The notes beneath the pieces are model-generated. The model saw only the letters and a program-made list of their open reading frames with translations, did not search any database and had not been told where the DNA came from. A stretch of DNA of 64,000 nucleotides, from positions 1 through 64,000 of the forward strand of contig NZ_AUEC01000027.1 of the NCBI RefSeq assembly GCF_000425785.1, given 5' to 3'. This document shows, piece after piece, positions 1 to 9,323 of the stretch. The translations under genes were made by a program, and so were the position numbers. Positions within the stretch are counted from its first letter, which is position 1, and each line of letters starts with the position of its first letter. This stretch comes from Pseudomonas taiwanensis DSM 21245 (GTDB lineage Bacteria; Pseudomonadota; Gammaproteobacteria; Pseudomonadales; Pseudomonadaceae).

Positions 1-365
1 CCGCGAAGGTTGGCGTGCAGGTGGCCTTCGAGGATTTCCAGGAACACCGCGCCCAAGTTGGCCCGGGGGTTGCGCCGCAGCTTCTGTCGGGTCAGGTGCA
101 GCACCGGCCGCAGCACCATGCGCGCCCGTACCAGCTCGGCGATATCGAGCAGCGCATCCACCAGGGCGAAGGCGTTGGCCACAACCGGCACCGAAGCTTC
201 GAGGTGATAACGCACCGATTGCAGGTCGAGCAGACCGCAGCTGATGTCCTGAAGCCACTGGTCGACGGCGGCGGCAGCGGCACCGAGGTCTTCGCGCAGC
301 AGGGTTTCCAGCGGGGCGATGGCGATCTGGACCTCGCGCTCGGACAGCGCGGACCCGGGGGAACC
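1..365 (-). pseudogene. Edge fragment of an unrecognised alpha-helical protein, no usable start
   Basis: An open minus-strand frame runs off the left edge of the window and reads as normal high-GC Pseudomonas coding sequence rich in Leu, Ala, Arg and Glu (for example SEREVQIAIAPLETLL near its beginning). I do not recognise the family. The frame is closed upstream by a TAA at 366-368 and has no ATG, GTG or TTG within its first 30 or so codons. Removing one base from the G5 run at 357-361 would join it to another open stretch upstream (reading GFPDQEGLPNALRFP), but that stretch also lacks an obvious start. It may be a frameshifted or 5'-truncated gene, or a gene using an unusual start. It lies downstream of lhr on the same strand. 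Confidence 0.35.
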
Positions 366-556
366 TTAGGGCATTTGGCAGGCCTTCCTGGTCGGGAAAT
401 CCGAGAAGGCCAAAGGGTATGAGTGGGGTTACCTGACTAGGTGCCAGGCAAATTCGACCCGTACTGTAGGAAAGATCGACTTGCACCCATCAGTGCGTGT
501 GTATCAATCTCGGCGGTCGCGCGCGTCTGCCACTGACGTGACTGGCCAAAAACAAA

Positions 557-600
557 CGTAGGAGCGAGCCTTGCTCGCGATGCGCCGCGCGGGCGGCGCT
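557..600. repeat. REP-type palindromic element
   Basis: The sequence around TAGGAGCGAGCCTTGCTCGC followed by a GC-rich palindromic tail resembles the short extragenic palindromes scattered in Pseudomonas genomes. Near-identical units occur as an inverted pair at 50891-51004. It sits in the 292-base gap between the edge fragment and lhr, in which I see no other feature. Confidence 0.6.
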
Positions 601-657
601 CGATCTCCTAGGCGCAGAAACCTCATCCTGGTGCCCGTAGCCCCCCCTGAATCCCAG

Positions 658-3600
658 TCAACCCCCACCCATGTCACGCAACAGCTTCTGCTTCCAAACC
701 GCCTGCTCCCCTGCTACCCCCTCCACCAGGTAGCTATAACGCCCAGCCACCCGCGCCGCCACCGGCACGCCATCGCGATAAAGTAGACGGTTACCCGCGA
801 CCGCGGGCACTTTCACCCCAGGAAGCAACGTCCCGATCAGGTTCAGCGGGTCGCTGGCGCTGATGACGATCAGCGACCCATCCAGTGCTCTACGCCTTAC
901 CTGGCGCAGCAAACCGATCGCTTCCGGCAAGGCGAATTGCTCACCCGCCAGCCCGGCAATGAAGCGTCCCCCCCGAATCTCCCCTCGCGCCTCCAGCCGG
1001 TGATAGCAACGCAGCAGTTCACGCCAGGGCGGCAGCACATCGCTTTCCCGCTCCAGCAGCCGCCAGCAGATCACCCCATAGCGGCGCAGCAGCGCGCGGG
1101 CGACGTGTTCTGTACGCTGGCCTTCGTCCACCGGGCCACTGCCTCTGCGCAGCAACGCCCAACGTCCGGCATGGGCCATGCTGCTGGATAGCGGTGAGTG
1201 GCCGCGGCGGCTGTTGCGCGATGCGCGTTTCGCCGCCGGAGTGATAAGGCTGCGCAACCCGGTGAAGCTGTCGGCGCTTACCAGTCCGGCTCCCACCAGC
1301 TCCTGCAAGGCAGCTTCCAGCTCGCTGGGCAGCAGATGGGCCTCCACGACCAGTTCGTCGAAGAACAGTGCACCCTGCGCGCGCAGCGCCTCCAAGACCC
1401 GTTGCGCCCGCCCGCCCAGTGCTTGCGCTGCAGGCTCGGGGGCCAAGCTGCGCCACAGGTTCATGTGCTCGCGTGGCAGCAGGACCAATGGCGTACTGGA
1501 CAAGGTGTTGCTCGCCGTTGTCGTGGCCAGTCGGCTCCAGGCGAACTGCCCGCTGCGACAGGCATCGTCGAGCCAGTGCGGGCTGTAATCCTTGATCCGT
1601 GCAGGTAGCAGCTCTGCTTCCCATGCCCCGGCAGCGCTGGGGAAACCTTGCAGTTGGGCCAGCACATGGGCCACGGCCTGCGGGCCGCGCAGGCGTTCAT
1701 CCGCTGCCAGGTGCTGCCAGTCGAACAGAAAACGCATGAAGTCCTGCAAACTGACCGGCTCGATCTCCCGACGCAGGCGTTTGACCGTGTAACGATGGAT
1801 GCGCGCAAGCAGGTGCCGCTCACACCACTGCGGTTCGTCCACCCCAGGAGTGAAGTGGCCGCGCAATACGTAGCCCTCTCTTTCCAGGCGGGCTAGCGCC
1901 TGCTCGACGTCAACAGGGCGCTGGCCCAGCGGCGCGGCGATCTGGGCCACGGTCTGAGGCCCGTAGCCACTCAGGCGGGCACGTAGCAGCTCGCTCAATG
2001 CGTTGTCCGGGTCGATGCCCTGGTCGAAGCCCGGCAGCACGTCCAGCGCCGGCTCCAGGGGGGATGCCGGATAGAGCGCCCGCAACAGGCTCAGGCGCTC
2101 ACGCGCCAGCCAGAGTTTCGCTGCGGTCAGGCGCATGGCTCGTCCGGCCTTGGCGAGCTGGCGCAGCAGCAAATCCCAGCTGGGGTTGGCCTGGACCTCT
2201 TCCTGGCCGATGGCGCCCAGGCTCATCAAGGCTTCATGCATCTCGTCGGCATTGCCCGGTCGTGGCCATGCCTCGTCCTGTACGCTGACGATCGCATCGG
2301 CGTCCAGCGCGCCGAGGTCATCGCGGCTGTTCACCGCGTTCCAGCGCCGGTTGAGCACCGCCTGGGTGCGCCGCTCTTCCAGCGGGGCATCGTCGAGGAA
2401 GGCATACGGCCTGGCATTGAGAATCGCCGAGGCCAGCGGCGAGGGGGTCGGCAGGTCACGGCTGAGCAAGCGTACCTCGCCGCTTTCGATGCGTCGCAGC
2501 AAGGCCAACCAACCTTCGCTGTCCATGGCCTCATGCAGGCAATCGTCGAGGGTTTGCTCTACCAGCGGGTGATCGGGTATCTGCCGCTCGCCGACGATGT
2601 TCTCCAGGCAAGCGATCTGGTCGGGAAACACCGAGGCAATCAGGTCTTCACTTTTCATCCGCTGGATCTGAGGGGCTACTTTGCGGCCGCCGACAAAGCG
2701 CGGCAGGGCCAGGGCCACCGATGCTGTCCAGCGCCAGCGCACGCCGAATAAAGGGGCATCGAGCAAAGCCTGGACCAGCATGTGTTCGGCGCTGCGGCTG
2801 GACAGGTAACGCCATACGTCGTCGAGCTCGAAGCTGTGGCTGGTGGACAGCGACAGCACGATAGCGTCTTCGCTGGCCGCTGCCTGCAACTCGAAATTGA
2901 AGGTGCGGCAGAAACGCTTGCGCAGGGCCAGGCCCCAGGCGCGGTTGATCCGGCTCCCGTAAGGCGCGTGGATGATCAATTGGGTGCCGCCCGACTCGTC
3001 GAAGAAACGCTCCATCACCAGGGTCTGCTGCGAAGGCAGGGCGCCCAGCACCTGACGGGTACGGCCCAGGTAGTCGAGTAGCTGGCTGGCGCAGGCTTCG
3101 TCCAGTTCGAAGGTGGACTGCAGCCATTGCAGCACTGGCGGGAAATCGCCACCACTCATTGCCAGGCGTTCGTCGACCCGGGCTTGCAGGCGGGCAACCG
3201 CGGCAGACAACTCATCGCTGCGGCCCGGCGCCTCGCCGAGCCAGAATGGAATGGTCGGTGGCAGGCCATGGGCGTCTTCGACACGTACTCGCCCAGGTTC
3301 GACCCGCAGAATGCGGTAAGAGGCATTGCCTAACTGGAAGATGTCGCCAGCGATGCTCTCGACGGCGAAGTCTTCGTTGACGCTACCGATGTTCAGCGCC
3401 TGAGGTTCGAGCAGCACCGCATAGTCGGCGGTTTCGGGGATGGTGCCGCCACTGGTCAGCGCGGTGAGCTGGCTGCCCCGGCGCCCGCGCACCGTGCCAC
3501 TGACCGCGTCGCGGTGCAGATAGGCGCTGCGCACGCCCTGTCGGCCGTTGTAGCCATCGGCGAGCATGCGCAACAGTGCTTGGTAATGGCCCTCGTCGAG

Positions 3601-4944
3601 TTCGGCGTAGGGCGTGGCTTTGCGCAGCATGTCGAACAGCGCGGACTCCGCCCAGGGCTGGTTGCTCACTTCCGCGACGATCTGCTGGGCGAGTACGTCC
3701 AGGGGCGCTTTGGGGACTCGCAGTTCATCCAGGTCTCCCCGGCGCACGCCGTCGAGCAGGGCCACGCACTCGATCAGCTCGTCCCGTGACGTGGGAAACA
3801 GCCGCCCCTTGGGCACGCCATCGACCTGGTGCCCGGATCGGCCGACGCGCTGCAGGAAGGCGGCGATCGAGCCGGGTGAGGCGATCTGGCACACCAGATC
3901 GACGTCGCCGATGTCGATGCCCAGCTCCAGCGAGGCGGTGGCCACCAGCACTTGCAGATCGCCGGCCTTGAGCCGTTGTTCGGCGGCCAGGCGATACTCC
4001 TTGGCCAGGCTACCGTGGTGCGCGGCCACCGCATCGTTGCCCAGGCGCTCGCCGAGGTGACGGGTCAGGCGCTCGGCCAGGCGCCGTGTGTTGACGAAGA
4101 TCAGCGTGGTGCGGTGTTCGCGGGCCAGTTTGGCGAGACGATCGTAGACCAGGCCCCAGGCATCGGTGGACATCACCGCCTCCAGGGGAACCGGTGGTAC
4201 CTCCAGTGCCAGGTCACGCTGGCGTACGTGGCCGACATCGACGATCGCACAGGGGCGCCCATGCCCGACCAGAAACTGCGCCACCCGCTCGACCGGTCGC
4301 TGGGTCGCCGACAAGCCGATCCGCCGCAGCGGTCGCCCGGCCAGCGCCTCCAGTCGCTCCAACGTCAATGCCAGGTGGCTGCCGCGCTTGTTGTCGGCCA
4401 AGGCGTGGATTTCATCGACGATCACCGTGTGCACACTGGCCAGGCCTGCGCGGCCCGAGGCCGAGCCCATCAGAACGTACAGCGACTCGGGTGTAGTCAC
4501 CAGGATGTGCGGCGCCAGCTTGCGCATGGCGGTGCGTTCTTTCTGCGGGGTATCGCCGGTGCGCACGGCGGTGGTGATACGCGGTGCCTTCAGGCCTTGC
4601 TCTTCCAGGACTTTGGCGATGCCTTCGAGCGGTGCCTGCAGGTTCAGCTGGATGTCATTGGACAGGGCCTTGAGTGGCGAGACGTAGACGATCTGGGTGT
4701 GAGCGGGCAGCGCGCCATCTCGGTCAAGGCCGTCGCGAAAAAGCTCGTCGAGTACGGCCAGGAAGGCACTCAAGGTCTTGCCCGAGCCGGTCGGTGCGGC
4801 GAGCAACATCGACCGTCCGGCATGAATCAGCGGCCAGGCTTGAGCCTGGGCATCGGTGACCGTGGCGAAACGGCGGCGGAACCAGGTGCCGACGGCGGGA
4901 TGGAACAGCTTGAGCACCGGGTGCTGGTGGGCTGGCAGGTTCAT
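658..4944 (-). CDS. lhr: Lhr-type large superfamily 2 DNA helicase
   Basis: This 1428-residue protein is a Large Helicase-Related ATP-dependent 3'-5' translocase/helicase, a family linked to DNA repair. Visible features are a Q-motif-like N-terminus, Walker A PTGSGKT at residues 51-57, a DEIH Walker B (VDEIHALADNKRGSH, near residue 170), the SAT motif (LSATQRP) and the helicase C motif QRVGRSGH, followed by the long winged-helix and C-terminal region typical of full-length bacterial Lhr (about 1400-1500 residues). The open frame extends upstream to 6123, but that part is antisense to the NUDIX and metR genes. The ATG at 4944 starting MNLPAHQHPV is the first that fits the family. It appears monocistronic. 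Confidence 0.93.
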   Translation of the reverse strand: MNLPAHQHPVLKLFHPAVGTWFRRRFATVTDAQAQAWPLIHAGRSMLLAAPTGSGKTLSAFLAVLDELFRDGLDRDGALPAHTQIVYVSPLKALSNDIQLNLQAPLEGIAKVLEEQGLKAPRITTAVRTGDTPQKERTAMRKLAPHILVTTPESLYVLMGSASGRAGLASVHTVIVDEIHALADNKRGSHLALTLERLEALAGRPLRRIGLSATQRPVERVAQFLVGHGRPCAIVDVGHVRQRDLALEVPPVPLEAVMSTDAWGLVYDRLAKLAREHRTTLIFVNTRRLAERLTRHLGERLGNDAVAAHHGSLAKEYRLAAEQRLKAGDLQVLVATASLELGIDIGDVDLVCQIASPGSIAAFLQRVGRSGHQVDGVPKGRLFPTSRDELIECVALLDGVRRGDLDELRVPKAPLDVLAQQIVAEVSNQPWAESALFDMLRKATPYAELDEGHYQALLRMLADGYNGRQGVRSAYLHRDAVSGTVRGRRGSQLTALTSGGTIPETADYAVLLEPQALNIGSVNEDFAVESIAGDIFQLGNASYRILRVEPGRVRVEDAHGLPPTIPFWLGEAPGRSDELSAAVARLQARVDERLAMSGGDFPPVLQWLQSTFELDEACASQLLDYLGRTRQVLGALPSQQTLVMERFFDESGGTQLIIHAPYGSRINRAWGLALRKRFCRTFNFELQAAASEDAIVLSLSTSHSFELDDVWRYLSSRSAEHMLVQALLDAPLFGVRWRWTASVALALPRFVGGRKVAPQIQRMKSEDLIASVFPDQIACLENIVGERQIPDHPLVEQTLDDCLHEAMDSEGWLALLRRIESGEVRLLSRDLPTPSPLASAILNARPYAFLDDAPLEERRTQAVLNRRWNAVNSRDDLGALDADAIVSVQDEAWPRPGNADEMHEALMSLGAIGQEEVQANPSWDLLLRQLAKAGRAMRLTAAKLWLARERLSLLRALYPASPLEPALDVLPGFDQGIDPDNALSELLRARLSGYGPQTVAQIAAPLGQRPVDVEQALARLEREGYVLRGHFTPGVDEPQWCERHLLARIHRYTVKRLRREIEPVSLQDFMRFLFDWQHLAADERLRGPQAVAHVLAQLQGFPSAAGAWEAELLPARIKDYSPHWLDDACRSGQFAWSRLATTTASNTLSSTPLVLLPREHMNLWRSLAPEPAAQALGGRAQRVLEALRAQGALFFDELVVEAHLLPSELEAALQELVGAGLVSADSFTGLRSLITPAAKRASRNSRRGHSPLSSSMAHAGRWALLRRGSGPVDEGQRTEHVARALLRRYGVICWRLLERESDVLPPWRELLRCYHRLEARGEIRGGRFIAGLAGEQFALPEAIGLLRQVRRRALDGSLIVISASDPLNLIGTLLPGVKVPAVAGNRLLYRDGVPVAARVAGRYSYLVEGVAGEQAVWKQKLLRDMGGG

Positions 4945-5018
4945 GTGTTGGTTATGGAGGGTTAGCGTCGGGTTGGCAAGGGGCCGTTCGTCGTTGATCT
5001 TCTGTAGACTGTAGCGCC

Positions 5019-5072
5019 CCAATCGTCGGCAAGCTGGCTCCTGCGGGTTTGGCAGGGGCTGGCGATCAGGCC
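5019..5072. repeat. Degenerate REP-like palindrome
   Basis: The stretch with TCGGCAAGCTGGCTCCTGCG and a following GCAGGGGCTGGCGATC resembles the P. putida-type REP (GCCGGC...GGCTCCTAC). It lies in the 160-base gap between the divergent lhr and NUDIX genes. Confidence 0.4.
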
Positions 5073-5104
5073 CTCCTATGCATTTATTTTCAGCGAGCCC
5101 TTCA

Positions 5105-5518
5105 ATGTCCAACACCATCCGCATCGCCGCCGCCCTGCTGATCGACCCGCAAGGCCGTACCCTGTTGGTACGCAAACGGGGAACCCAGGCCTTCATGCAG
5201 CCTGGCGGCAAGATCGACGCGGGCGAGTCGCCGGCCCAAGCCCTGGTGCGCGAGCTGCATGAAGAGCTGGGCCTGCGCGTCGATCCCGACGCCGCTGTGC
5301 ACCTGGGCCGCTTCAGCGCTCCGGCTGCCAACGAGCCTGGATTCGAAGTGCAGGCCGAACTGTTCCGCGTCGACTGCGCCGAGGCTGTGGCCCCGGCGGC
5401 GGAAATCGAAGAAGTGATTTGGCTCTCGGCAGAGGAGGCCACGGCGCTTGACCTGGCTCCGCTGACCCGCGACCTGATCCTGCCGCTGTGGCGCGACGGC
5501 CTCAACGCACCGCGCTGA
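5105..5518 (+). CDS. NUDIX family hydrolase
   Basis: A 137-residue NUDIX hydrolase that should cleave a nucleoside diphosphate linked to another moiety; the substrate cannot be read from the sequence. The NUDIX box is complete: G35-x5-E41-x7-R49-E50-L51-x-E53-E54-L55-G56 (REL-H-EELG), with the usual beta-strand start TIRIAAALLIDPQGRTLLV. An upstream in-frame ATG at 5078 would add nine residues, but the ATG at 5105 (MSNTIRIA) matches the usual family start. The gene converges on metR and the two overlap by 17 bases at the 3' ends. Confidence 0.88.
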   Translation: MSNTIRIAAALLIDPQGRTLLVRKRGTQAFMQPGGKIDAGESPAQALVRELHEELGLRVDPDAAVHLGRFSAPAANEPGFEVQAELFRVDCAEAVAPAAEIEEVIWLSAEEATALDLAPLTRDLILPLWRDGLNAPR

Positions 5519-6419
5519 CCCCATCGAGGGTGGCGAACGAAGTGTCCTTGGCGGTCAGCAGGAAATCGCGCATGTACGGCGCATCGAGCATGTCGGTGCG
5601 CACCGCTGCGTAGAGCGTGGCGAACAGGCCTTTCTCGCCCAGGCGCTTGCCCTTCACATAGCCCCGCGAACTGTATTCGTGCAGCGCCCAGTGGGGCATG
5701 CCGCACACCCCACGGCCGCTGGCCACCAACTGCATCATCATGACCGTCAGCTCGGACGTGCGAACAGCCGCCGGCTCGATGTCGGCCGGTTCGAGGAAGC
5801 GGGTGAAGATGTCCAGGCGGTCGCGCTCGACCGGGTAGGTGATCAGCGTCTGGTCGATCAAGTCCTGGGGCACGATGTACGGCTTGCTGGCCAGCGGATG
5901 CTGGTTGGCCACGGCGAGCATGGCCTCGTAGGTAAACAGCGGTACGTAGGTGATACCGGCCAGGTCCACCGGGTCGGATGTCACCACCAGGTCCAGGTCG
6001 CCACGGGCCAGTGCCGGCAAAGGGGCAAAGGCAAAGCCCGAGGCCAGGTCCAGCTCCACCTCCGGCCAAGCGTCGCGGAACTGGTCGATGGTCGGCATCA
6101 GCCACTGGAAGCAGCTGTGGCATTCGATGGCCATGTGCAGGCGCCCAGCGGTACCGCCGGCCAGGCGGGCGATATCGCGTTCGGCGCCGCGCAGCAAGGG
6201 TAGGGTGGCGTCGGCCAGTTGCAGCAGGCGCAGACCGGCGCTGGTGAAGCGAATGGGTTTGGTCTTGCGCACGAACAGCGGCATGCCCAGGCGCTCCTCC
6301 AGTTCCTTGAACTGGTGCGACAGCGCCGATTGGGTCAGGTGGAGGCGTTCGGCGGCCTCCACCAGGCTATCGGCCTCGCGCAGGGCATGAAGGGTTTTCA
6401 GGTGGCGGATCTCCAGCAC
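5502..6419 (-). CDS. metR: LysR-type regulator MetR
   Basis: A 305-residue LysR-family transcription factor. The N-terminus MLEIRHLKTLHALREADSL is the winged helix-turn-helix (residues 1-60, with LTQSALSHQFKELEERLG as recognition region), followed by the periplasmic-binding-protein-like effector domain. Its wording (IECHSCFQWLMPTIDQFR, SGRGVCGMPHWAL) is characteristic of MetR, the homocysteine-responsive activator of methionine biosynthesis genes such as metE. The start is a GTG at 6419 preceded by GGAG six bases upstream. No methionine biosynthesis gene lies beside it, so it would act in trans. Assignment by family resemblance. Confidence 0.88.
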   Translation of the reverse strand: MLEIRHLKTLHALREADSLVEAAERLHLTQSALSHQFKELEERLGMPLFVRKTKPIRFTSAGLRLLQLADATLPLLRGAERDIARLAGGTAGRLHMAIECHSCFQWLMPTIDQFRDAWPEVELDLASGFAFAPLPALARGDLDLVVTSDPVDLAGITYVPLFTYEAMLAVANQHPLASKPYIVPQDLIDQTLITYPVERDRLDIFTRFLEPADIEPAAVRTSELTVMMMQLVASGRGVCGMPHWALHEYSSRGYVKGKRLGEKGLFATLYAAVRTDMLDAPYMRDFLLTAKDTSFATLDGVSAVR

Positions 6420-6616
6420 GGCTGACTCCGAGGGTGAAACTGGGTTGAGAAGGGATTCAGTTGAGTTTCCCTCATGTTGCCCCTGGCTGTCGACTGGCCT
6501 TTGGTACTGACCGCTCAGCAGGGTTCATCAAACTGTCACCGAACTGTGGCAGCGCGCCCGAACAGATTTCATCAGACTCACGCTCTACTGGGGATATGCA
6601 TTCTGGTGTTTCTTTC

Positions 6617-7612
6617 ATGCGGGCCTTCTTGTTCTTTTTGTGCTTCGTTTTCAGCGTACCGACTACCTTTGCCACCGGGCGCTGCGATGCCCAGGTACCG
6701 GTGCAACGGGCTGAGATCGGTGAGTTGAGCCTGGTGTACCAGAGCGTCGGCGCGCCCAGGGACCCGGCTTTGCTGCTGGTGATGGGCCTAGGTGGGCAGT
6801 TGATTCATTGGCCCGACGATGTGGTGCAAGCGTTGTGTCGCCAAGGGTTTCGGGTCATTCGCTACGACAACCGCGATGTTGGCCTGTCGCGCTGGAACCA
6901 GTTGCCACCCTCGGCCAACCTGACGGTCGAGTTGCTGCGTTACAAGTTTGGCTTGCCGGTGGCCGCGCCTTACACCCTGACCGACATGGCGCGTGATGGC
7001 TTGCGGCTGATGGATACACTGGGGATAGGGGATTTCCATGTGCTGGGGGTGAGCATGGGCGGCATGATCGCCCAGCACATGGCGGCCATGGCGCCAGAGC
7101 GGGTTCGTAGCCTGACACTGGTGATGTCCAGCTCCGGTGCCGCAGGCTTGCCGGCACCGAACCCTGCCTTGGTCCAGCTGCTGGCCCGTCGCAGTGCGCC
7201 GAACCGGCAAGTGGCCATCGAGCAGCAGGCGGACTTGCTGGCTGCGCTGGGCAGCCCCGAAGTCCAGGATGATCGGGCGGTGTTGTTGCAGCAGGCCGCG
7301 GCCGCCTATGACCGGGCGTTCAATCCTGAAGGGGCGAAGCGCCAGATCATGGCGATTCTCGCTGAGCCAAGTCGGGTCGAGTTGCTCAACCAACTGCGGG
7401 TGCCAACGCTGGTGGTGCATGGCACCGCCGACCCGCTGTTGCCGGTGATGCATGGTGTGCATCTGGCAGCGCACATTCAGGGCAGCCAGTTACGGCTGAT
7501 ACCGGGGTTGGCGCATCGGTTCCAGGAGCCGTTCAAGGCGCCGTTGCTGGGGGCGGTTCTACCCTACCTGCAGTCGCAACGCGAAGGTGTCACGCACATT
7601 GCCGGGCTTTGA
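6617..7612 (+). CDS. Exported alpha/beta-fold hydrolase
   Basis: A 331-residue alpha/beta hydrolase with an N-terminal signal peptide ([21 protein letters not shown]), so it probably acts in the periplasm or is anchored at the membrane. The nucleophile elbow is GVSMGG (G-x-S-x-G) inside [17 protein letters not shown]. The late [11 protein letters not shown] segment carries the expected acid residue, and LAHRFQEP near the end supplies a candidate catalytic His. An ATG at 6596 is an alternative start adding seven residues. Substrate unknown; esterase or lipase-like activity is a reasonable guess. It stands alone between divergent metR and convergent glpM. Confidence 0.8.
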   Translation: MRAFLFFLCFVFSVPTTFATGRCDAQVPVQRAEIGELSLVYQSVGAPRDPALLLVMGLGGQLIHWPDDVVQALCRQGFRVIRYDNRDVGLSRWNQLPPSANLTVELLRYKFGLPVAAPYTLTDMARDGLRLMDTLGIGDFHVLGVSMGGMIAQHMAAMAPERVRSLTLVMSSSGAAGLPAPNPALVQLLARRSAPNRQVAIEQQADLLAALGSPEVQDDRAVLLQQAAAAYDRAFNPEGAKRQIMAILAEPSRVELLNQLRVPTLVVHGTADPLLPVMHGVHLAAHIQGSQLRLIPGLAHRFQEPFKAPLLGAVLPYLQSQREGVTHIAGL

Positions 7613-7633
7613 ACCGCAGGCACGCGGGTTCCC

Positions 7634-7969
7634 TCAGTGCATCCGCACCCAAACCGTCACCAGCACCGTTGCCGCCATCAACCAGGCCACAGTCGCCAGC
7701 GCCAGCGATGCTTCAAGGCGCATCCGGTCTACCAGTACGTACAAGGCCGCCAGGTAGACGAAGTAGGGAATGATCGACCACATTCCGAACAGGATCGTGG
7801 TCTTCAGGTCCTCGACACCACGCCCTTTGCCCACGATGTAGTGGGCGATCAGGGCGAAGGTGGGAAACAACGGCACCAGCCCGGCGATGTAGTAGTTGCG
7901 GGTCTTTGAAAGAATGGCCAGCAGAACGACGACCCCAGCGCCCAGGGCCGCTTTGAATACCAAGTCCAC
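7634..7969 (-). CDS. glpM: GlpM family inner-membrane protein
   Basis: A 111-residue hydrophobic protein with about four membrane spans (ALGAGVVVLLAIL, YYIAGLVPLFPTFALIAHYI, FGMWSIIPYFVYLAALYVLV and a C-terminal span). The block TRNYYIAGLVPLFPTFALIA is the hallmark of GlpM, a small membrane protein reported in P. aeruginosa to influence glycerol-3-phosphate dehydrogenase expression and alginate production. Its mechanism is not known to me. The start is a GTG at 7969 with no strong ribosome binding site, so the N-terminus may be a few residues off. It lies 25 bases downstream of aauR on the same strand. Confidence 0.82.
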   Translation of the reverse strand: MDLVFKAALGAGVVVLLAILSKTRNYYIAGLVPLFPTFALIAHYIVGKGRGVEDLKTTILFGMWSIIPYFVYLAALYVLVDRMRLEASLALATVAWLMAATVLVTVWVRMH

Positions 7970-7994
7970 GTCGTATATCCAGATCAGGTTGAAT

Positions 7995-9323
7995 TCAGCC
8001 GAGGCCGTACTTTTTCACTTTGTCGAACAGTGTCGTCTTGGCCATGCCCAGTTCCTGGCTGGCCTGGCTGAGGTTGCCGCCAGTGCGCTGAAGGGCATCG
8101 CTGAGCAGGTTGCGCTCGAATGCCTCGACGGCCTCGGAGAACCCCAGGCCCTGGGCGGCGCCACCACTGCTGCTTTTCTTGAACGCTGGCAGGCCCAGCG
8201 CATAGCGCTCGGCAACGTTGCGTAGCTCACGCACGTTGCCTGGCCAGTCATGGGCCATCAGGCGCGAGAGGGTCTGGCTGTCGAGCGTGGGGACGTCGCG
8301 GTCGAAGCGTAATGCAGACTGCTGCAGGAAGTGTTCGAACAACTGCAGGATGTCTTCGCGACGCTCACGCAGTGGCGGCAGTTCCAGGGTGACCACGTTC
8401 AAGCGGTAATACAGGTCGCTGCGGAATTGGCCGCTCTGACCCAGCGCGTCGAGGTCGGACTTGGTCGCGGCGATCACCCGACAGTCTACCGGGATGCTCT
8501 GGTTCGAGCCCAGGCGTTCCAGTGTGCGTTCCTGTAGGACACGCAGCAGTTTTATCTGCAGGTTGATCGGCATGCTTTCGACTTCGTCAAGGAACAGCGT
8601 GCCGCCATTGGCATGCTCGATCTTGCCGATGCGGCGCTTGCCGGCGCCGGTGAAGGCATTGGCTTCGTGGCCGAAAATCTCGCTTTCGAAGAGGTTTTCC
8701 GGAAGGCCGCCGCAGTTCAAGGCAACGAATGGTTGGCCGTGGCGGCGGCTGAAATCGTGCAGGCAACGGGCGACCAGCTCCTTGCCGGTACCGGTCTCGC
8801 CTTCGATCAGCACGTTGGCCGAAGTGTCGGCGACATTGGCGATCAGCTCGCGCAGGTGCTCCATGGCCGGTGAACGGCCGATGATGCGTCCCTCCAGGCT
8901 ACTTTGACTCGCCAACTGGCGGCGCAGGGCCACTACCTCGCGCGACAGGCCGCGTTGCTCCAGGGCCCGGCGTACCACATCGACCAATCGTTCTGGCGAG
9001 AAGGGCTTTTCCATGAAGTCGTAGGCACCGTTGCGCATTGCGCCCACCGCCATGTCGATGTCGCCGTGGCCAGTGATCAGCACCACGGGCAGGCTGCGGT
9101 CGCGGGCCTTGAGCCGGTTCAGCAATTCCAGGCCGTCGATGCCCGGCAGGCGGATATCGCTGACGACGATGCCAGCGAAGTCATCGCCAATACGTTCCAG
9201 TGCTTGTTCGGCACTGCCGACGCCTTCGCAGGCGATATCTTCCAGGGCCAGTGCCTGTTGGCAGCCGAGCAGCACATGCGGGTCGTCTTCGACGATCAGG
9301 ACAGTGAGAGGTGCTTGGTTCAT
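7995..9323 (-). CDS. aauR: Sigma-54-dependent response regulator AauR
   Basis: A 442-residue NtrC/DctD-type activator: receiver domain (residues 1-120, phosphoacceptor D56 in VVSDIRLPG), AAA+ domain (Walker A GETGTGKE 175-182, GTLFLDE Walker B near 241-247) and a C-terminal Fis-type helix-turn-helix. It pairs with AauS, whose gene overlaps it by the four bases ATGA, and by family should activate acidic amino acid uptake and catabolism genes, including the adjacent aat operon through a sigma-54 promoter. The sigma-54 contact loop reads NAFTGA (222-227) rather than the usual GAFTGA. A DctD-like dicarboxylate regulator is the alternative, but the aat neighbourhood supports AauR. Confidence 0.88.
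   Translation of the reverse strand: MNQAPLTVLIVEDDPHVLLGCQQALALEDIACEGVGSAEQALERIGDDFAGIVVSDIRLPGIDGLELLNRLKARDRSLPVVLITGHGDIDMAVGAMRNGAYDFMEKPFSPERLVDVVRRALEQRGLSREVVALRRQLASQSSLEGRIIGRSPAMEHLRELIANVADTSANVLIEGETGTGKELVARCLHDFSRRHGQPFVALNCGGLPENLFESEIFGHEANAFTGAGKRRIGKIEHANGGTLFLDEVESMPINLQIKLLRVLQERTLERLGSNQSIPVDCRVIAATKSDLDALGQSGQFRSDLYYRLNVVTLELPPLRERREDILQLFEHFLQQSALRFDRDVPTLDSQTLSRLMAHDWPGNVRELRNVAERYALGLPAFKKSSSGGAAQGLGFSEAVEAFERNLLSDALQRTGGNLSQASQELGMAKTTLFDKVKKYGLG

Noticed and set aside
4945..6123. 5' extension of the lhr reading frame to 6123
   Set aside because: This part is antisense to the NUDIX and metR genes, which have complete family motifs and good ribosome binding sites. 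Lhr starts at 4944.
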